Source: Dendrolimus kikuchii (taxonomy: Eukaryota; Arthropoda; Insecta; Lepidoptera; Lasiocampidae). From it: a stretch of DNA of 64,000 nucleotides. The DNA lies in assembly GCA_019925095.2 (NCBI GenBank), contig CM034406.1, positions 10,605,388 to 10,669,387 of the forward strand. Direction: 5' to 3'. Positions 11,244 through 21,813 of the stretch are shown here, piece by piece (position 1 is the first letter of the stretch; each line of letters begins with the position of its first letter). The translations under genes and the position numbers were made by a program. The notes beneath the pieces were generated by a model. The model saw nothing but the letters and a program-made list of their open reading frames with translations. It was not told the DNA's origin and did not search any database.

Positions 11244-11561
11244 TTTTAGTGCTGTCCAGAAGATTTTAATGTTATTAGGTTTTATCGATAAACGTCCTTG
11301 ACTCATTTTATTTTCAATATTATTGAGTATTAATTATTTGTAGAATTTATACTTTAATAGGAAGTAAGTATATTGTTATGTGCAAAGATACTTTGATTTA
11401 GATGTGTGAAATCTAAGACAAGTTCGTGTTTCAAATTTATCAAGTAAACGATATGACGATTTTTAAAAGTTGCTACACTGATTTGATAAAGTTGTCGTTT
11501 GACAACACAGTGACCACAAAACATAAACATATGGCGTAGTACAGTGCCATCTGCTCATCTC

Positions 11562-11672
11562 TAGCATGCTAAATTTTATCGTCGTTTCATATGTTGCCGT
11601 CTCGCTTGCACTTGCGTATATGCCGGAAAGGGATGGAAGCTTTATGTCGGCGATAAAACGTTAGCATGCTAG
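11562..11672. mobile_element. Possible small MITE with terminal inverted repeats
   Basis: TAGCATGCTAA at the left end and TTAGCATGCTA at the right end are reverse complements, and matching continues inward with a few mismatches (TTTTATCG facing CGATAAAA). The unit is about 110 bp. No convincing target duplication beyond CTAG. Confidence 0.4.
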
Positions 11673-11681
11673 CTAGCTATG

Positions 11682-11757
11682 CTGTTTTGGATATCAAAAT
11701 AAGAGTACGTGTTTTTCATAGGAAAAACACGTACTCTTATTTTGATATCCAAAACAG
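11682..11757. repeat. Perfect 35-bp hairpin
   Basis: Left arm 11682-11716 (CTGTTTTGGATATC... to ...ACGTGTTTTT) is the exact reverse complement of right arm 11723-11757, with a six-base loop CATAGG. No mismatch in 35 bp. Confidence 0.95.
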
Positions 11758-11763
11758 ATTAAT

Positions 11764-11819
11764 TAGATTGTAATAGAGAGGTAAGTAGTCTAAACTACTT
11801 ACCTCTCTATTACAATCTA
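11764..11819. repeat. Second perfect hairpin, 26-bp arms
   Basis: Left arm 11764-11789 (TAGATTGTAATAGAGAGG...AGTAGT) pairs without mismatch with 11794-11819 across the loop CTAA. Six bases separate it from the first hairpin, and the two have unrelated sequences. Confidence 0.95.
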
Positions 11820-12246
11820 TTTTAATTGTGTTGCTGACTCTAAATACCGTAACACATTACCGCAACGCACCTCAAGATAGGTGCGCTGCACCATAAGTGA
11901 GAGTGATTCAAATTTTAAACTTATTAACGGCCGCGTAATAAAAAAAACAAAACACCTTCAGAACATTTATTTAATAAAAAACGTCATTCCTTATGACTTC
12001 CGCTCTAAAATCACTTAATTATTAAAAATTTAACGAATTTACAATAGTTTATATTAAAGTAAAACTAATAAAGGCATAAGTTTATAATATGAGTTTTATT
12101 TGTACCTTAGATGTTTTACATGGAATACAAAATTCAAAGAAGTGACACCATCAGTTTTGGTTTATTCCTGTAAAGATGTCAAAGCATATTACTTTTATCT
12201 AAGTAGGTTCAATGGCTTCACTATAAAGAGTCTGTATATACAAAAT

Positions 12247-13462
12247 CTAACATCTTCTCTTGAAGCTAAAGAAAAGCTGAATCCTTAAATGTGCAGCATT
12301 TACCAAGGTAGAGGTGTCAGGACCGGCCAAAACAGGAATTGTTTCCAACATGTTTTCTTTTAATATGCCAGTTTTATGTTGGCTGGCATGTCGCTGCAAA
12401 ATATTGAAATATTAGTTTAGAATAATTGTGTCCACAGTATTTTTTTCATAAAATTTGCTTAAATTATGATATTATCATTCAAATTGGGCAAATACATTTC
12501 TGGGATGGAATCACAGCCACAAAACCCATAAGTTTTTCTAAAATAGTTATATAGAATGATAATGACATAGACTACAACTAGTAACTAACATATCAGTAAT
12601 AAGGTAGCAGCAACAAGTATATCAAAGGCTAAAAGTGAAAGTACAAATTTCAATTATACGAGCAGTCTCCATGAGGGTGAGAGGCACGAGAAGACATATT
12701 AAGGCCTTCGACTGCGAAGACGGAGCAGGAATTATATAATAAGCCGACAGTCCAACGACTATCCTGCTGATCATCGTCCCACCATACAAAACTTGTATAT
12801 TAATTTTGATCCTTTTATAGCACGTTTTGTTATAAAATAATATGTATGTATTAAAATACGTATATAATTAAAAAAAAGTATATCAATACTACCTATAAAA
12901 GTATATACAGTATTAACTTACTCTTACAAATATGAAGGGCACGGCATCATCTCGTAGTCGAGTCACATCCAGAGTTTTGTTGAAACATTTATCATCAAAA
13001 TGTAGCGAGCAAATATAAATATATTTTGCATTTGGCTTTATATTTTCCATTCCAATGGCTTCCAGCCACTTTTTCTTTATACGCTCATTTCTTGGGATCC
13101 TATAAAATATGTTTTAATTATTATTTTTGTATGTTTTAAGCGGGGTAGCATGATAAAATAAGAAATTTTATATAAGCAATCATATTATATCGATATCAAA
13201 GTCGATAAATAATGTACAACCCCAGCTAATAAATTAACATTATTTAAGCGTAAAAATATAGTTAAATAAGTTAAATCCATTCATGACCTATAACTGCACA
13301 TAAGAACCTTGCTAATTATAATGAAAATCTTCCTTTATTTTCCCGGAAACATTAACAATAAGCAATATTTTTAATGTTATTTACAGCGTACCTGTGTATG
13401 GTTAAAGATGACTGATTTGGTGTTTTTCTTATGCCGCACCCTATTACACTGCACACGGACAT
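12247..13462 (-). CDS. THAP-domain zinc-finger protein, short (129 aa)
   Basis: Three exons: 13392-13462, 12928-13099 and 12247-12393, with GT-AG borders and consistent phases. Exons 1 and 2 encode one complete THAP domain, a C2CH zinc-dependent DNA-binding module: Cys4 and Cys9, the conserved Pro26 after HR, Trp35, Cys54 and His57 (ICSLHF), and the canonical AVPF box at 76-79. Exon 3 adds about 48 residues (RHASQHKTGILKEN... to ...FKRRC) with no known domain, then TAG. THAP proteins are often transcription factors or come from P-element transposases; here no transposase part is seen. The short tail could mean a genuine small regulator, or that another splice form reads into exons I cannot detect. 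Start chosen at the Met two residues before Cys4, as usual for THAP domains. Confidence 0.8.
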
Positions 13463-13606
13463 ATCTGCGACGTAATTATTTATATTTGGCTTCAATTATT
13501 TTAAATCACAAGCAAAATATTGAAAGATAATTAGTTATTTTGATTTATACCACGACTTTTTGACAAGACAAGTACCGGGTGCACTGACTGATAATGACAT
13601 TTGGTG

Positions 13607-13621
13607 CACTAAACATGGCGG
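13607..13621 (+). promoter_or_regulatory. Shared 15-mer upstream of the THAP gene
   Basis: Identical to 11229-11243 and lying about 150 bp upstream of the THAP start codon, where a promoter is expected. YY1/Pho-like core. The copies flank the THAP gene at both sides. Confidence 0.35.
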
Positions 13622-13639
13622 ATTTTCGGCCTCATTAGG

Positions 13640-14034
13640 TATTTACGTATATTCATGTTCCACTTTATGTACGCACTGAAATACTGTTATATTGTTTTCC
13701 TGCGAGTTACAGTGCTGAGTAAGAACGAGATAGATATATGTTTATGTGTGTGCCTTCAAAATGGATGCTATTTGTATAAGCAATTGTACGTATAGAACAA
13801 TATGTCGCGTCCCTATTATAGAGGTCCATGGTGTGGACTGCCCGTACAACTACTTTGAAACTACATTAAGAATATCATTTGAATATGAAGCACACAGTAA
13901 ACGTAGCGTATAGCATAATGCATTTTTATGGGTTTCATTTTTGTCATTGCTTACGGCATCTTATAAATGCTTTAGTGAAGTATTATAGTGAATTACATTT
14001 TTTTAAAGTGAATAGACAAAATAAATAATTATGT
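13640..14034. other. Intergenic, nothing recognised
   Basis: Short AT-rich gap between the THAP promoter region and the 3' end of the protease gene. It must hold the protease 3' UTR; an AATAAA-like signal on the minus strand is not obvious. Confidence 0.5.
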
Positions 14035-17000
14035 TTATTTATTTGAAAAAGCAGTCCTTACAATCCAATTAGTAAAATGTGAAATTTTTGTATAAACACC
14101 AGGATAATAGCGATGACCACACGAATATCCGAATGAAACTAAACCTATAACCAATCCTTTATAAAGCAGCGGCCCTCCAGAATCACCATAACAGCCGTCA
14201 GGGCCACCTGCTTCAACTCTTCCCGCACATAGCATTGAGTCAGCGATTGGAGCTTTTATTGTGTCATATCGACTTCTACATACATTTTGGTCGATCGTAT
14301 ACATCATTGTATGTTGAAGTTGGTCGGGTTGCGGTCCGTCAGGCTGTAAAATGAAAGTTCAATGTGATCAGGGTGTTTTTTTAAGTGAAAACTTCTTTAG
14401 GCATGTTGGGCATTTTTGATAAGAAAAACAGTACTGAACTCGTGTGACCATCACGCTCAGATACAAAGTTTATCGATAGCTTTTCTGAACTAAAATCTGT
14501 GATAATTTTTATCTCGGGAATCTCGTAGAAATTTTCTCGGCAGCGGTTTAAAGTTGTTAGAGCGCAAAGAAATCTTATTTCGACACAATGTCATTAAATC
14601 AATTTAGCTGACTCCAGCACGATTTCACTAGAACGATATTAAGTTCTGTTTGAAATGTATCAGTAATTTATATTCCTGGAATCTCTGTTTAATTTCTGAA
14701 ACGGCTAAAATAGCAAGAAAATTGACTGTATTATTAGCTTGGTAATAAACAACAATTTGCGTATATGACTAATTCGACTCTTTTCCGGGATATTTTATCT
14801 TCCCGGGATTTCAAGACTTGCTTTATGTCACAGTTTCTAAATTTATTGCAGCGAAAACTTCTTTAGGCAAGTTTTCACACAGTTTTAAATTTTTAGAATG
14901 GGGTAAACAGGAAGGGATCGGGGGACGAATTAGAGGGATCAGAGAGGAGGAATGGAATATAGAGGAGATGGAATATGGAATCCAGAGACAGACCACACTG
15001 ACGCAAACCATATATAAACCACGTACGTAAATTTAAGCACGCAAGTTTAAAAAAAATGCTTCAGTTCATTTAACGCTTTTGTTTGCGGTATATATTTGTG
15101 AGTTTCTTTTAAATAATACTTATCATAAACGGCAAAGGAAAGAAGTCTCTCTATCAAATTCTTGCTCCGGTTCGGAAAACTTGAAGATCCGGGGCTACCG
15201 GAATATGAAACAGTCTCAGCGAGATAGGAATCGACAACTAAGTATTTAAATGAAGCAAAATAAACATGATACTTACTTCATTACTTTTAGTTAATTATGT
15301 AAAAGTTAAAAGTGTGTAAAATATCTTACTTCCAACACACCCCATCCGACTAAAGTGCATAATGAGCTTGGCATTACTTCCACCCCGTACTTCATAATGG
15401 TGCCTTGTCTTATAGTGTTACTGAACAGAAACTGTTTTGTGACAACCAATATTGCTATGTCATTCGTATAGTAAAATTTATCAAATGCAGGATGTTGTAT
15501 TATTGACTTTAGGTCATGAAGAGTACCACCTCCTGAACGATAGGTTGAACCTACACGAATCTTCCAATATATCGGCAGAGAGTAACTGAAAAAAATCAAA
15601 ATAACACTTTGTAAAATTAAGAAATAAACGAATTAAAATTATTAATTATCACAAAGTTTATTAAAACTACTCGCACGTAATTCACAGTTCTTAAAAATAC
15701 AACCAAACCGAAAAGCAAAAATTCGTAATAACATAGATCTCGCAAAGTCCGTTGTTACAAGATATATACTCGTTCCGAAAGTACACTAGGTAACAATGAT
15801 TGATAATTAAAACTGCACACTTAGACCTTATCGGTCTAAGACTGCACAGCGTAACATTGTCGTTCAAGTTCCCGTCATAAACTCACTAAAATACTTACTT
15901 CCTTCCTGTATTCTCACTGTATTGAAAACAATGAGCGGTCGATATAACGTGTCTTGAAGTTAAGATCACTCCTGCGCAGTGTTGTATGAAATTAGAGTCA
16001 CCCCAGGCGTCAAGAAGTAGCTGCGCGAGGATCGGGTAACGCTCTATGTAAGTTGGCGATCCTTCAATCACTCGGGGCCGGTAAAATTGAAACTGTGCGT
16101 TCACTAAAAACCAATTCGTACATGTCAATCAATTTAAAAAAAAATTGGGTCTGACGAACCTGAATCGAGTCTGACGAAAACTGAGAATGTACCTAAAGTA
16201 ATACACATTTTATGTTTTCAATAAAATTCGGCTGTGCATGTCAGTGCCTTAATGACGAATAGACCTATGTGTATTATATAAAATGTATTAGTTCTTATCA
16301 CTTGGTTACAAAATCTAAAAAAAAAACGATTTAACAGATCTTATTCAAACCTCTTGTGGAAGAGGAGTTACTTTTAAAAGCTAATATCCCACAACCTAAA
16401 ATAAATTTTTTTTTATTGAGGAACATTACTTTAAAAGCATGGACTAAGACATTATTTTCAATGAGCGATCCGTATGCACATTGAAAAAATGTTTCCGTCT
16501 TTGAGATACACAAATATGAGAATCAGGCCTAATTTTTAATATTATCATCATTTAAATATATATCTATGAGCTTCAGTATAATATTGATTTGCAGAAGCGA
16601 ATAGAGATAGACAAGTAGAAGGACCAAACTACTTTCTTTACAGTTATATTATTTATTCATAATTAAGTAGAATGTGTTTTTGATACTTCAGAATAAATTT
16701 ATACAAGTGAGTTTCTTTGATATGAGTAAATTACAAAGTTGGCTATTATTGAGCCCTACTTTGTTTTGTGTAAAGTTTGTAGACTGAGATATTATAAAAA
16801 TATAATTAGCCAAGTTTTGTGAATCGTATACATGAAAAGATTCCACAGAGGAGATGAACGTCCACAGTTTTTGTCATTTGGCTACAGGACCTTAAAAGAA
16901 GCATTTAGTCGATACAGCATCCTCTTTCCGTACAAAAACGGACACAGAATACAATATCCTGTGGCCAGGTGGCCTATCGTAAGAGGGGACAAAACAACCC

Positions 17001-18636
17001 CCAGCCAGGTGGTAGGGTATTTATTTGCCCGCCTGGTTCTAGAGTATGCCACCATAACAACCTTGAGTTACATTATTCCGCATTACTGGCCAAGTTCCAG
17101 TCTTCGTTTAGAGAGCAGCAGTGCATTTGTAGAACTTTTGGTGTAACCAATGCCCATTAGCGAGAATAACCACTTTCCATCAGGTGGGCCGTCTGCCTGT
17201 CTGCTGAACACGCAATAAAAATAATAAAAATAAATATAAAAATCTCGTAATGGATCTTATTCAAATAATATAAAAGAACACGATGTTAGTATTATTCTTA
17301 ACGACACTTGACTAAACCTAGTTGATTCAACTGTATTATTTTAGACATTAATCTAGATCAGAAGCTCCAGTAGGGTGCTCATATATCTATTTTCTTAGGA
17401 AAACTTAGTTCTGCTACATATGAAGTCAGAAGTGTGAGGCACTTCGCTAATGAAGAGAGTGCTAGACTAGTAATTTATTTTAGTTATTTTTATAGTATCA
17501 TGTCCTACGGTATTTTACTTTGTGGCAACGCTGGTGACTTAAGGGACTATATTTATTTTATAAAAAAAGAGCCGTAAAGTCAATTTACAACCTCGGACCT
17601 CGGGAGACTTAGAAAACGCTTTTAGGCAATCGAAGTTAAGACGGTTGCCTGCCAATATATTTTTAATATATAACTTATATTCGTAATAATTTAGGTCTCC
17701 ATAAACAACATAAGGTTGTTCACAATATCAACACCAGGCGTAGTAATAGACTATTAATATTGCACTCTTTTAGATTACAAAAAGTATTGTCCTCTTTCTT
17801 GGGGGTTAGTATACGCTTTTTCAATAAGATTCTGAATGAAATGTTAGATCTGACTTTCACTGAATTTAAAACCAAATTAAAAATTATCTTACTTAAAAAG
17901 GGATAGGTACTATTCAAGAATATTTAAATGACAAAACTTCATTTACATTGCAGCTCGCTACAGTCCCTTATACTACCTTCTGTATAACGTGTGAGGAATT
18001 TATGGAGGTATGTTGCAGTATACATTTTTAATACCTCTTGTCATTATTATAACGATAATATTAGGGGACCGAAAGCTATGTCGTTGTCTTGCATTAAATT
18101 CAAACACATAATTTTTTAACGTGTTTTTATTTTTAATCAAATGATATAAGCACCCTCATTGCCCCTCATTATCAACAACATTTTGCCATCTAGTATGCAA
18201 ATTTTCAATGCCCGATCGATAAAAATCAATTGGTTGTACAGTAAAATGTATAAAGATGCCATTTTGGATATCATCTAATTTGCAAATCTTTTGCCACTTA
18301 AAAGTTGTTAAACGGTCGGAATAAATGGAAATACGATGGTGCAACATTGGGAGAGTAAGGTGGGCGAGCCAATACTCCAGTAGCCTATGGAACCCTAAAA
18401 GTTATATTTTGTTTTAAATTATCTGCAAGGCCTCAAATGTCTTTTCAAGTGGATACAAGAAAACTTTACAATTTTAGTACATAAATTAAAACCACATAAC
18501 CAACCTGTCTTCTACACTGTATGATTTTAAATTCTTAGTTTTAAACTGGAAATATTTGTAAAATATATAACTAACACTTACCTTCAACAAATAAAACGAA
18601 CGAAAGCAAAGTATAAATAATACGTTTAAACTGCAT
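14035..18636 (-). CDS. Secreted trypsin-like serine protease (274 aa)
   Basis: Chymotrypsin-fold S1 endopeptidase, probably secreted into the gut or haemolymph. Exons: 18582-18636, 15899-16103, 15330-15585 and 14035-14343, with GT-AG borders and matching phases. Exon 1 encodes the signal peptide MQFKRIIYTLLSFVLFVE; cleavage probably follows VNA. A short propeptide ends at Arg29, before VIEG, so a trypsin-like enzyme would activate it. Catalytic triad: His76 (STAHC), Asp129 (TNDIAI), Ser227 (GDSGGP). Asp221, six residues before Ser227, predicts cleavage after Lys or Arg. Expected disulfide pairs are visible (HCAG/AHC; NVC/MLC; DGC/YSC). Odd points: an extra Cys in SSLCTLVGWG leaves one unpaired, and Tyr sits where trypsins usually have Gln just before GDSGGP. 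Intron 1 (2.5 kb) contains a SINE-like copy, a LINE fragment and mariner debris. The lepidopteran midgut-trypsin character is inferred from style. Confidence 0.9.
14344..15329. other. Protease intron 3 with repeat remains
   Basis: GAAAACTTCTTTAGGCA occurs twice in direct orientation, at about 14386 and 14853, bracketing some 470 bp. The stretch 14908-14990 is strikingly purine-rich (GGAGG, GAGATGG). Frames across it on both strands (14818-15030) look accidental. Confidence 0.5.
15625..15880 (-). mobile_element. Solo LTR fragment (LTR family 2), reversed
   Basis: In protease intron 2. The reverse strand reads GTACTTTCG..., CAACGGACTTTGCGAG, TTACGA..., TGCTTTTCGGTTTG and AATAAACTTTG, matching a plus-strand sequence at 45395-45590. 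A short hairpin (CTTAGACC/GGTCTAAG) lies at about 15821-15841. No internal coding region is left. Confidence 0.45.
16925..17229 (+). repeat. SINE-like 300-bp repeat (family A), full length
   Basis: Runs from TCCGTACAAAAACGGACACAG through CGTAAGAGGGGACAAAACAA, GTGGTAGGGTATTT and ACCATAACAACCTTGAG to GGTGGGCCGTCTGCCTGTC and CACGCAATAAAAA. In protease intron 1, antisense to the gene. Two overlapping frames across it are repeat by-products. Confidence 0.75.
17370..17980 (+). mobile_element. Degenerate LINE (Jockey/CR1-like), reverse-transcriptase C-terminal part
   Basis: With frameshifts the plus strand reads a familiar pattern: RSVRHFANEESARLVYFSY, YSIMSYGILLCGNAGD, KKRAVKSIYNLGPRE, then RLQKVLSSFLGVSIRFFNK. 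This is the C-terminal thumb-like region of Jockey/CR1 LINEs. Multiple stops and shifts show an old copy, antisense within protease intron 1. Confidence 0.65.
18150..18395 (-). mobile_element. Mariner-like transposase C-terminus, decayed
   Basis: Minus strand, near 18395-18330, reads LARPPYSPNVAPSYFHLF, the last catalytic block of mariner transposases. Where the family has PYSPD..P.D, both acidic positions are lost here. After a frameshift it continues with DDIQNGIFIHFTVQPIDFY, RSGIENLHTRWQNVVDNEG, the usual C-terminal stretch. Inactive fossil in protease intron 1, same strand as the gene. Confidence 0.65.
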
Positions 18637-18909
18637 TTGGGAATGAAATAAAATTTACATTAAATAACAAGAATATTTTAACCATGTGTTCTAAGTGAAG
18701 TACTATTTTTAACTGATCTGTAATGGATTAGTATGTCGAAACGTTACTTACAAGAACGTGCTTCAATGATGATCTTATGAATTATGGTGAGCTTATATTG
18801 TAGCTTGACTGACAAATCTTGATACTAATAACGACTGATAGCAGAGCCAAGTCGTAGTCTCACTAAACGACGTAACAACATAGCACAATAATAAAATAGT
18901 AATAATAAT

Positions 18910-19062
18910 TGGTAAATAAACACACATTGTATATCACCAAGTTATGCTTTTGTTATGGGTAATATACAAAGGACTATTCTGGGGCTGATCCCAGACCTCT
19001 GCGTTATAATGAGATCGGCCGGCAAAGGCTTAACCCGCTCAACCCCATAGGCCGTCAAAACA
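18910..19062 (-). mobile_element. tRNA-derived SINE, copy lacking the B box
   Basis: Reverse strand starts GACGGCCTATGGGGTTGAGC, with an A-box-like GGTTGAGCGGG and GCCTTTGCCGGC, then AACGCAGAGGT joins directly to CTGGGATCAGC. Compared with the copy at 34435-34680, the B-box segment is deleted. The 3' part TATATTACCCATAACA and GTGTGTTTA is kept. Confidence 0.6.
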
Positions 19063-19964
19063 TATTGTTAAATGTAAATAACATAGCAAATTGTTAAGTG
19101 TTTCAGTTATATAAATTCCGTAGTATAACACTGTATCGATTTTTAAATTGACTCTGGCTCTTTTTGCCGGCTTGGCTCATTTGTTACAACGTTTTCACAG
19201 AATATGGTTATAATTTTTTTAGCTTTTATGTAATTACTCGAATACATTTATAACTTAAGCGGTGACAGCACCGACCACTAGGTTGTCCGCTAATCCGTCA
19301 AATTACAGAATCAAAGAATTAAAGAATCTATATTTAAAAGACTATACTATACTACTATACCCAAGACCCATTTGTATATTTTAATCCCGTTTCAATCTGA
19401 GGGTGCCTGTATGCAGCAATTAACTAATCTAATTACATCTATTAAATATGGTTAAAATCGTGCATGTCTACCGCATAAAATAACTGTTCCTAACGAGAAC
19501 ATTTGGTCTTAAAAAGATCTTTTTCTACCTTTGAATGATAGCATCCTATCCATATTTAATGATATAGCTACCTACATTCACACCGAAAAACAATAACGTA
19601 TAACTGGATAAAGTGTCTAGTAACTTTGGTCGACATATAGAAATATCATTAAACTTGTGTGTCATCGAATACGCGAACATCAATCATTTTGAAGCACATC
19701 ACATCAGACCCCTTGCACTAAATTACAATATAGATTCATTTATCTTTAACTGTATAACTAATTTGTTTTTAATTATTGTTTGCGAATAATTAGTTTTCAA
19801 AGGTTATTGACTTCAAAGATGGCTGTCTCATCTTATTATCCGACATAAAAAATGTGAAGTTATGAGTTAATTTTTTACACTGAGATGTTAATAGTCACGG
19901 GTACCTAATCGTTCCCAGATAGTATTGGAATTCAGAAATAACATTCAGTAAACAAACAAACGTG

Positions 19965-20110
19965 TGATTAATATACAAGGGACTACTGTGGCACCGATCC
20001 CAGACGCTAGTAAATAACACAGTTACGAATTTTACCATGCCAGGAATCTAACCCGCAGCTTCTGTGTTCCAGTGAACTGGCGGGAAAGCTGTACACTTAA
20101 TCAACCAGGT
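19965..20110 (-). mobile_element. tRNA-derived SINE, diverged copy
   Basis: Plus-strand text ATATACAAGGGACTACTGTG, CCGATCCCAGACGC, GTAAATAAC and CCAGGAATCTAACCCGCAG mirrors the 34435-34680 copy. The B box reads GGTTAGATTCC on the reverse strand instead of GGTTCGATTCC, so it is probably weakened. Another faint trace follows at 20270-20350. Confidence 0.5.
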
Positions 20111-21390
20111 TAAAACTGACTGTATAAAAAGTTACACCTCGACGATTAGGTACATGTTATAGCACGTTGGGCTATAAAACACCTCTTAAAGGAGTAGCCT
20201 GTCTTTGTCTAGTTCCTATACCCTTTCAAAGTAAAGTTAGATGCCTATAAGTATATAAATAAAACGACAAACAAGCACACATAGGTATTGTACCTATATT
20301 TTCAAGCTAAGCAAGTTACTTCTGTGTTATGGGTCATAGGCGATGGAAAACTCTGACGAAGATTTCAGATACCCAAACAAGAGTAATTAACGGAAGTTCG
20401 TTTACAAATGTAAGTATACTGTCATGATTTTTACGTTCCAGGGAACTTGCCAACGCTTAGCCTACTATATAAACCACAGAGGCAGATCACGTAGTTTTTA
20501 GTATTAAAGAAATTTACCTTACCGATAATTGAAACAGCGACCATGTCTATGGTAACTGTCTGGAGCTTGGCATTGAAAGTCAGCGCAGTGTCGGGATACA
20601 ACATTTCAGTGATTGAGTTCATAAGGTAAAGAATTGATTTTAAAACAAAATGGATAAGTGCTTATCAGTCTGTGTACAGTGAGGGTTCAGTAGTAGTGAC
20701 AAACATCCATTGTTTTTAACATTTTTGTCTATAGACCCCTAAAATAATGTTAAATAATACAAATACATTGTTTTAAACCAACTTACGAGTATGTTTTAGT
20801 ATATTGAACTTTTCCAGTATTTTTTGAACGGGCGGACTGACATGACAATTTTTTAGGGGGAGCTTTTTTGGCTAAATTGAGTACAGACTCCAAAAATGGT
20901 ACGAATGGTATGTATAAAGAAAATGTGTAATTTCAAATAAATATAAAAGTAGAGTTTGATATAGTCAAACAAACAGTTTTCGTAACCAGTACCTTAAATA
21001 AACTCAGAATATAATTATATTAATTTTCAAGAAAATGTTCACTGTTTATCAGTATAGTATATATAATGTTACAAAGTTAAATTGTTACAAGCACACAGTA
21101 TAATAAAACAATGAAATATAAAATATTCAAGTTTTAATTCATAACAATAACATTTTAATAAGTAAATTATCATAATTTTCTTTTAATATAATCATGAAAC
21201 ATTTAAATTGTACAGTTACAAGTGATTGCAAAATTAGTTTAGTGGGAAAGATAAACCACTTCCCGAAAAAATCCTGCGGGATTTCCATCTATGTCAAACA
21301 TAAAATATACAAGAATAATTTTAGAATATGTTATGATCTATAATATAACAAATCTATAAATGGTTTGAGTTTGTACAATGCATTTAAAAA
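20110..21390. other. Intergenic, nothing recognised
   Basis: AT-rich sequence between the protease and HSCB genes. Small frames at 20431 (minus) and elsewhere have no domain or codon pattern worth calling. Confidence 0.5.
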
Positions 21391-21610
21391 TGTGCAAAAA
21401 ACAGGGGCATAATTCGGAGCAGGAGATTCTGAAAATATATTTTTTAGAATTTTTGTCTGTCTGTCTATCTGTTAGAGCATTACGTGAAACTATTGAACTG
21501 ATTGAAATTAAACTCGTCACAGAGCTAGCTTATATCCCGGGTAATAACTTAGGATACTTTCTATCCCAATAAATTGTGTTGTTTCCATGGGATAGACAAA
21601 AAAGTGATAA
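21390..21610 (+). repeat. Interspersed repeat fragment (family G type)
   Basis: TTTTTGTCTGTCTGTCTATC, TTACGTGAAACTATTGAACTG, AGAGCTAGCTTATATCCCGG and CCATGGGATAGACAAAAA are typical of a widespread insect repeat. Frames on both strands here are accidental. Confidence 0.45.
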
Positions 21611-21813
21611 AGATGTTGCTGCATTCACATTTTTTTTTGAAATTACTATACATATGTGAATGAAACTTGACAGAGACAACTCAATACAAATTTATATGTT
21701 TGCCCAGCCATGTTACTGTAAATCATATGCATATATGCAAATAGGATTTATTGCTAGGCAATAAAATTAGGTTACTTTAAATCTCTAAGAATGGACAGTT
21801 CTGTGTTGGTACA

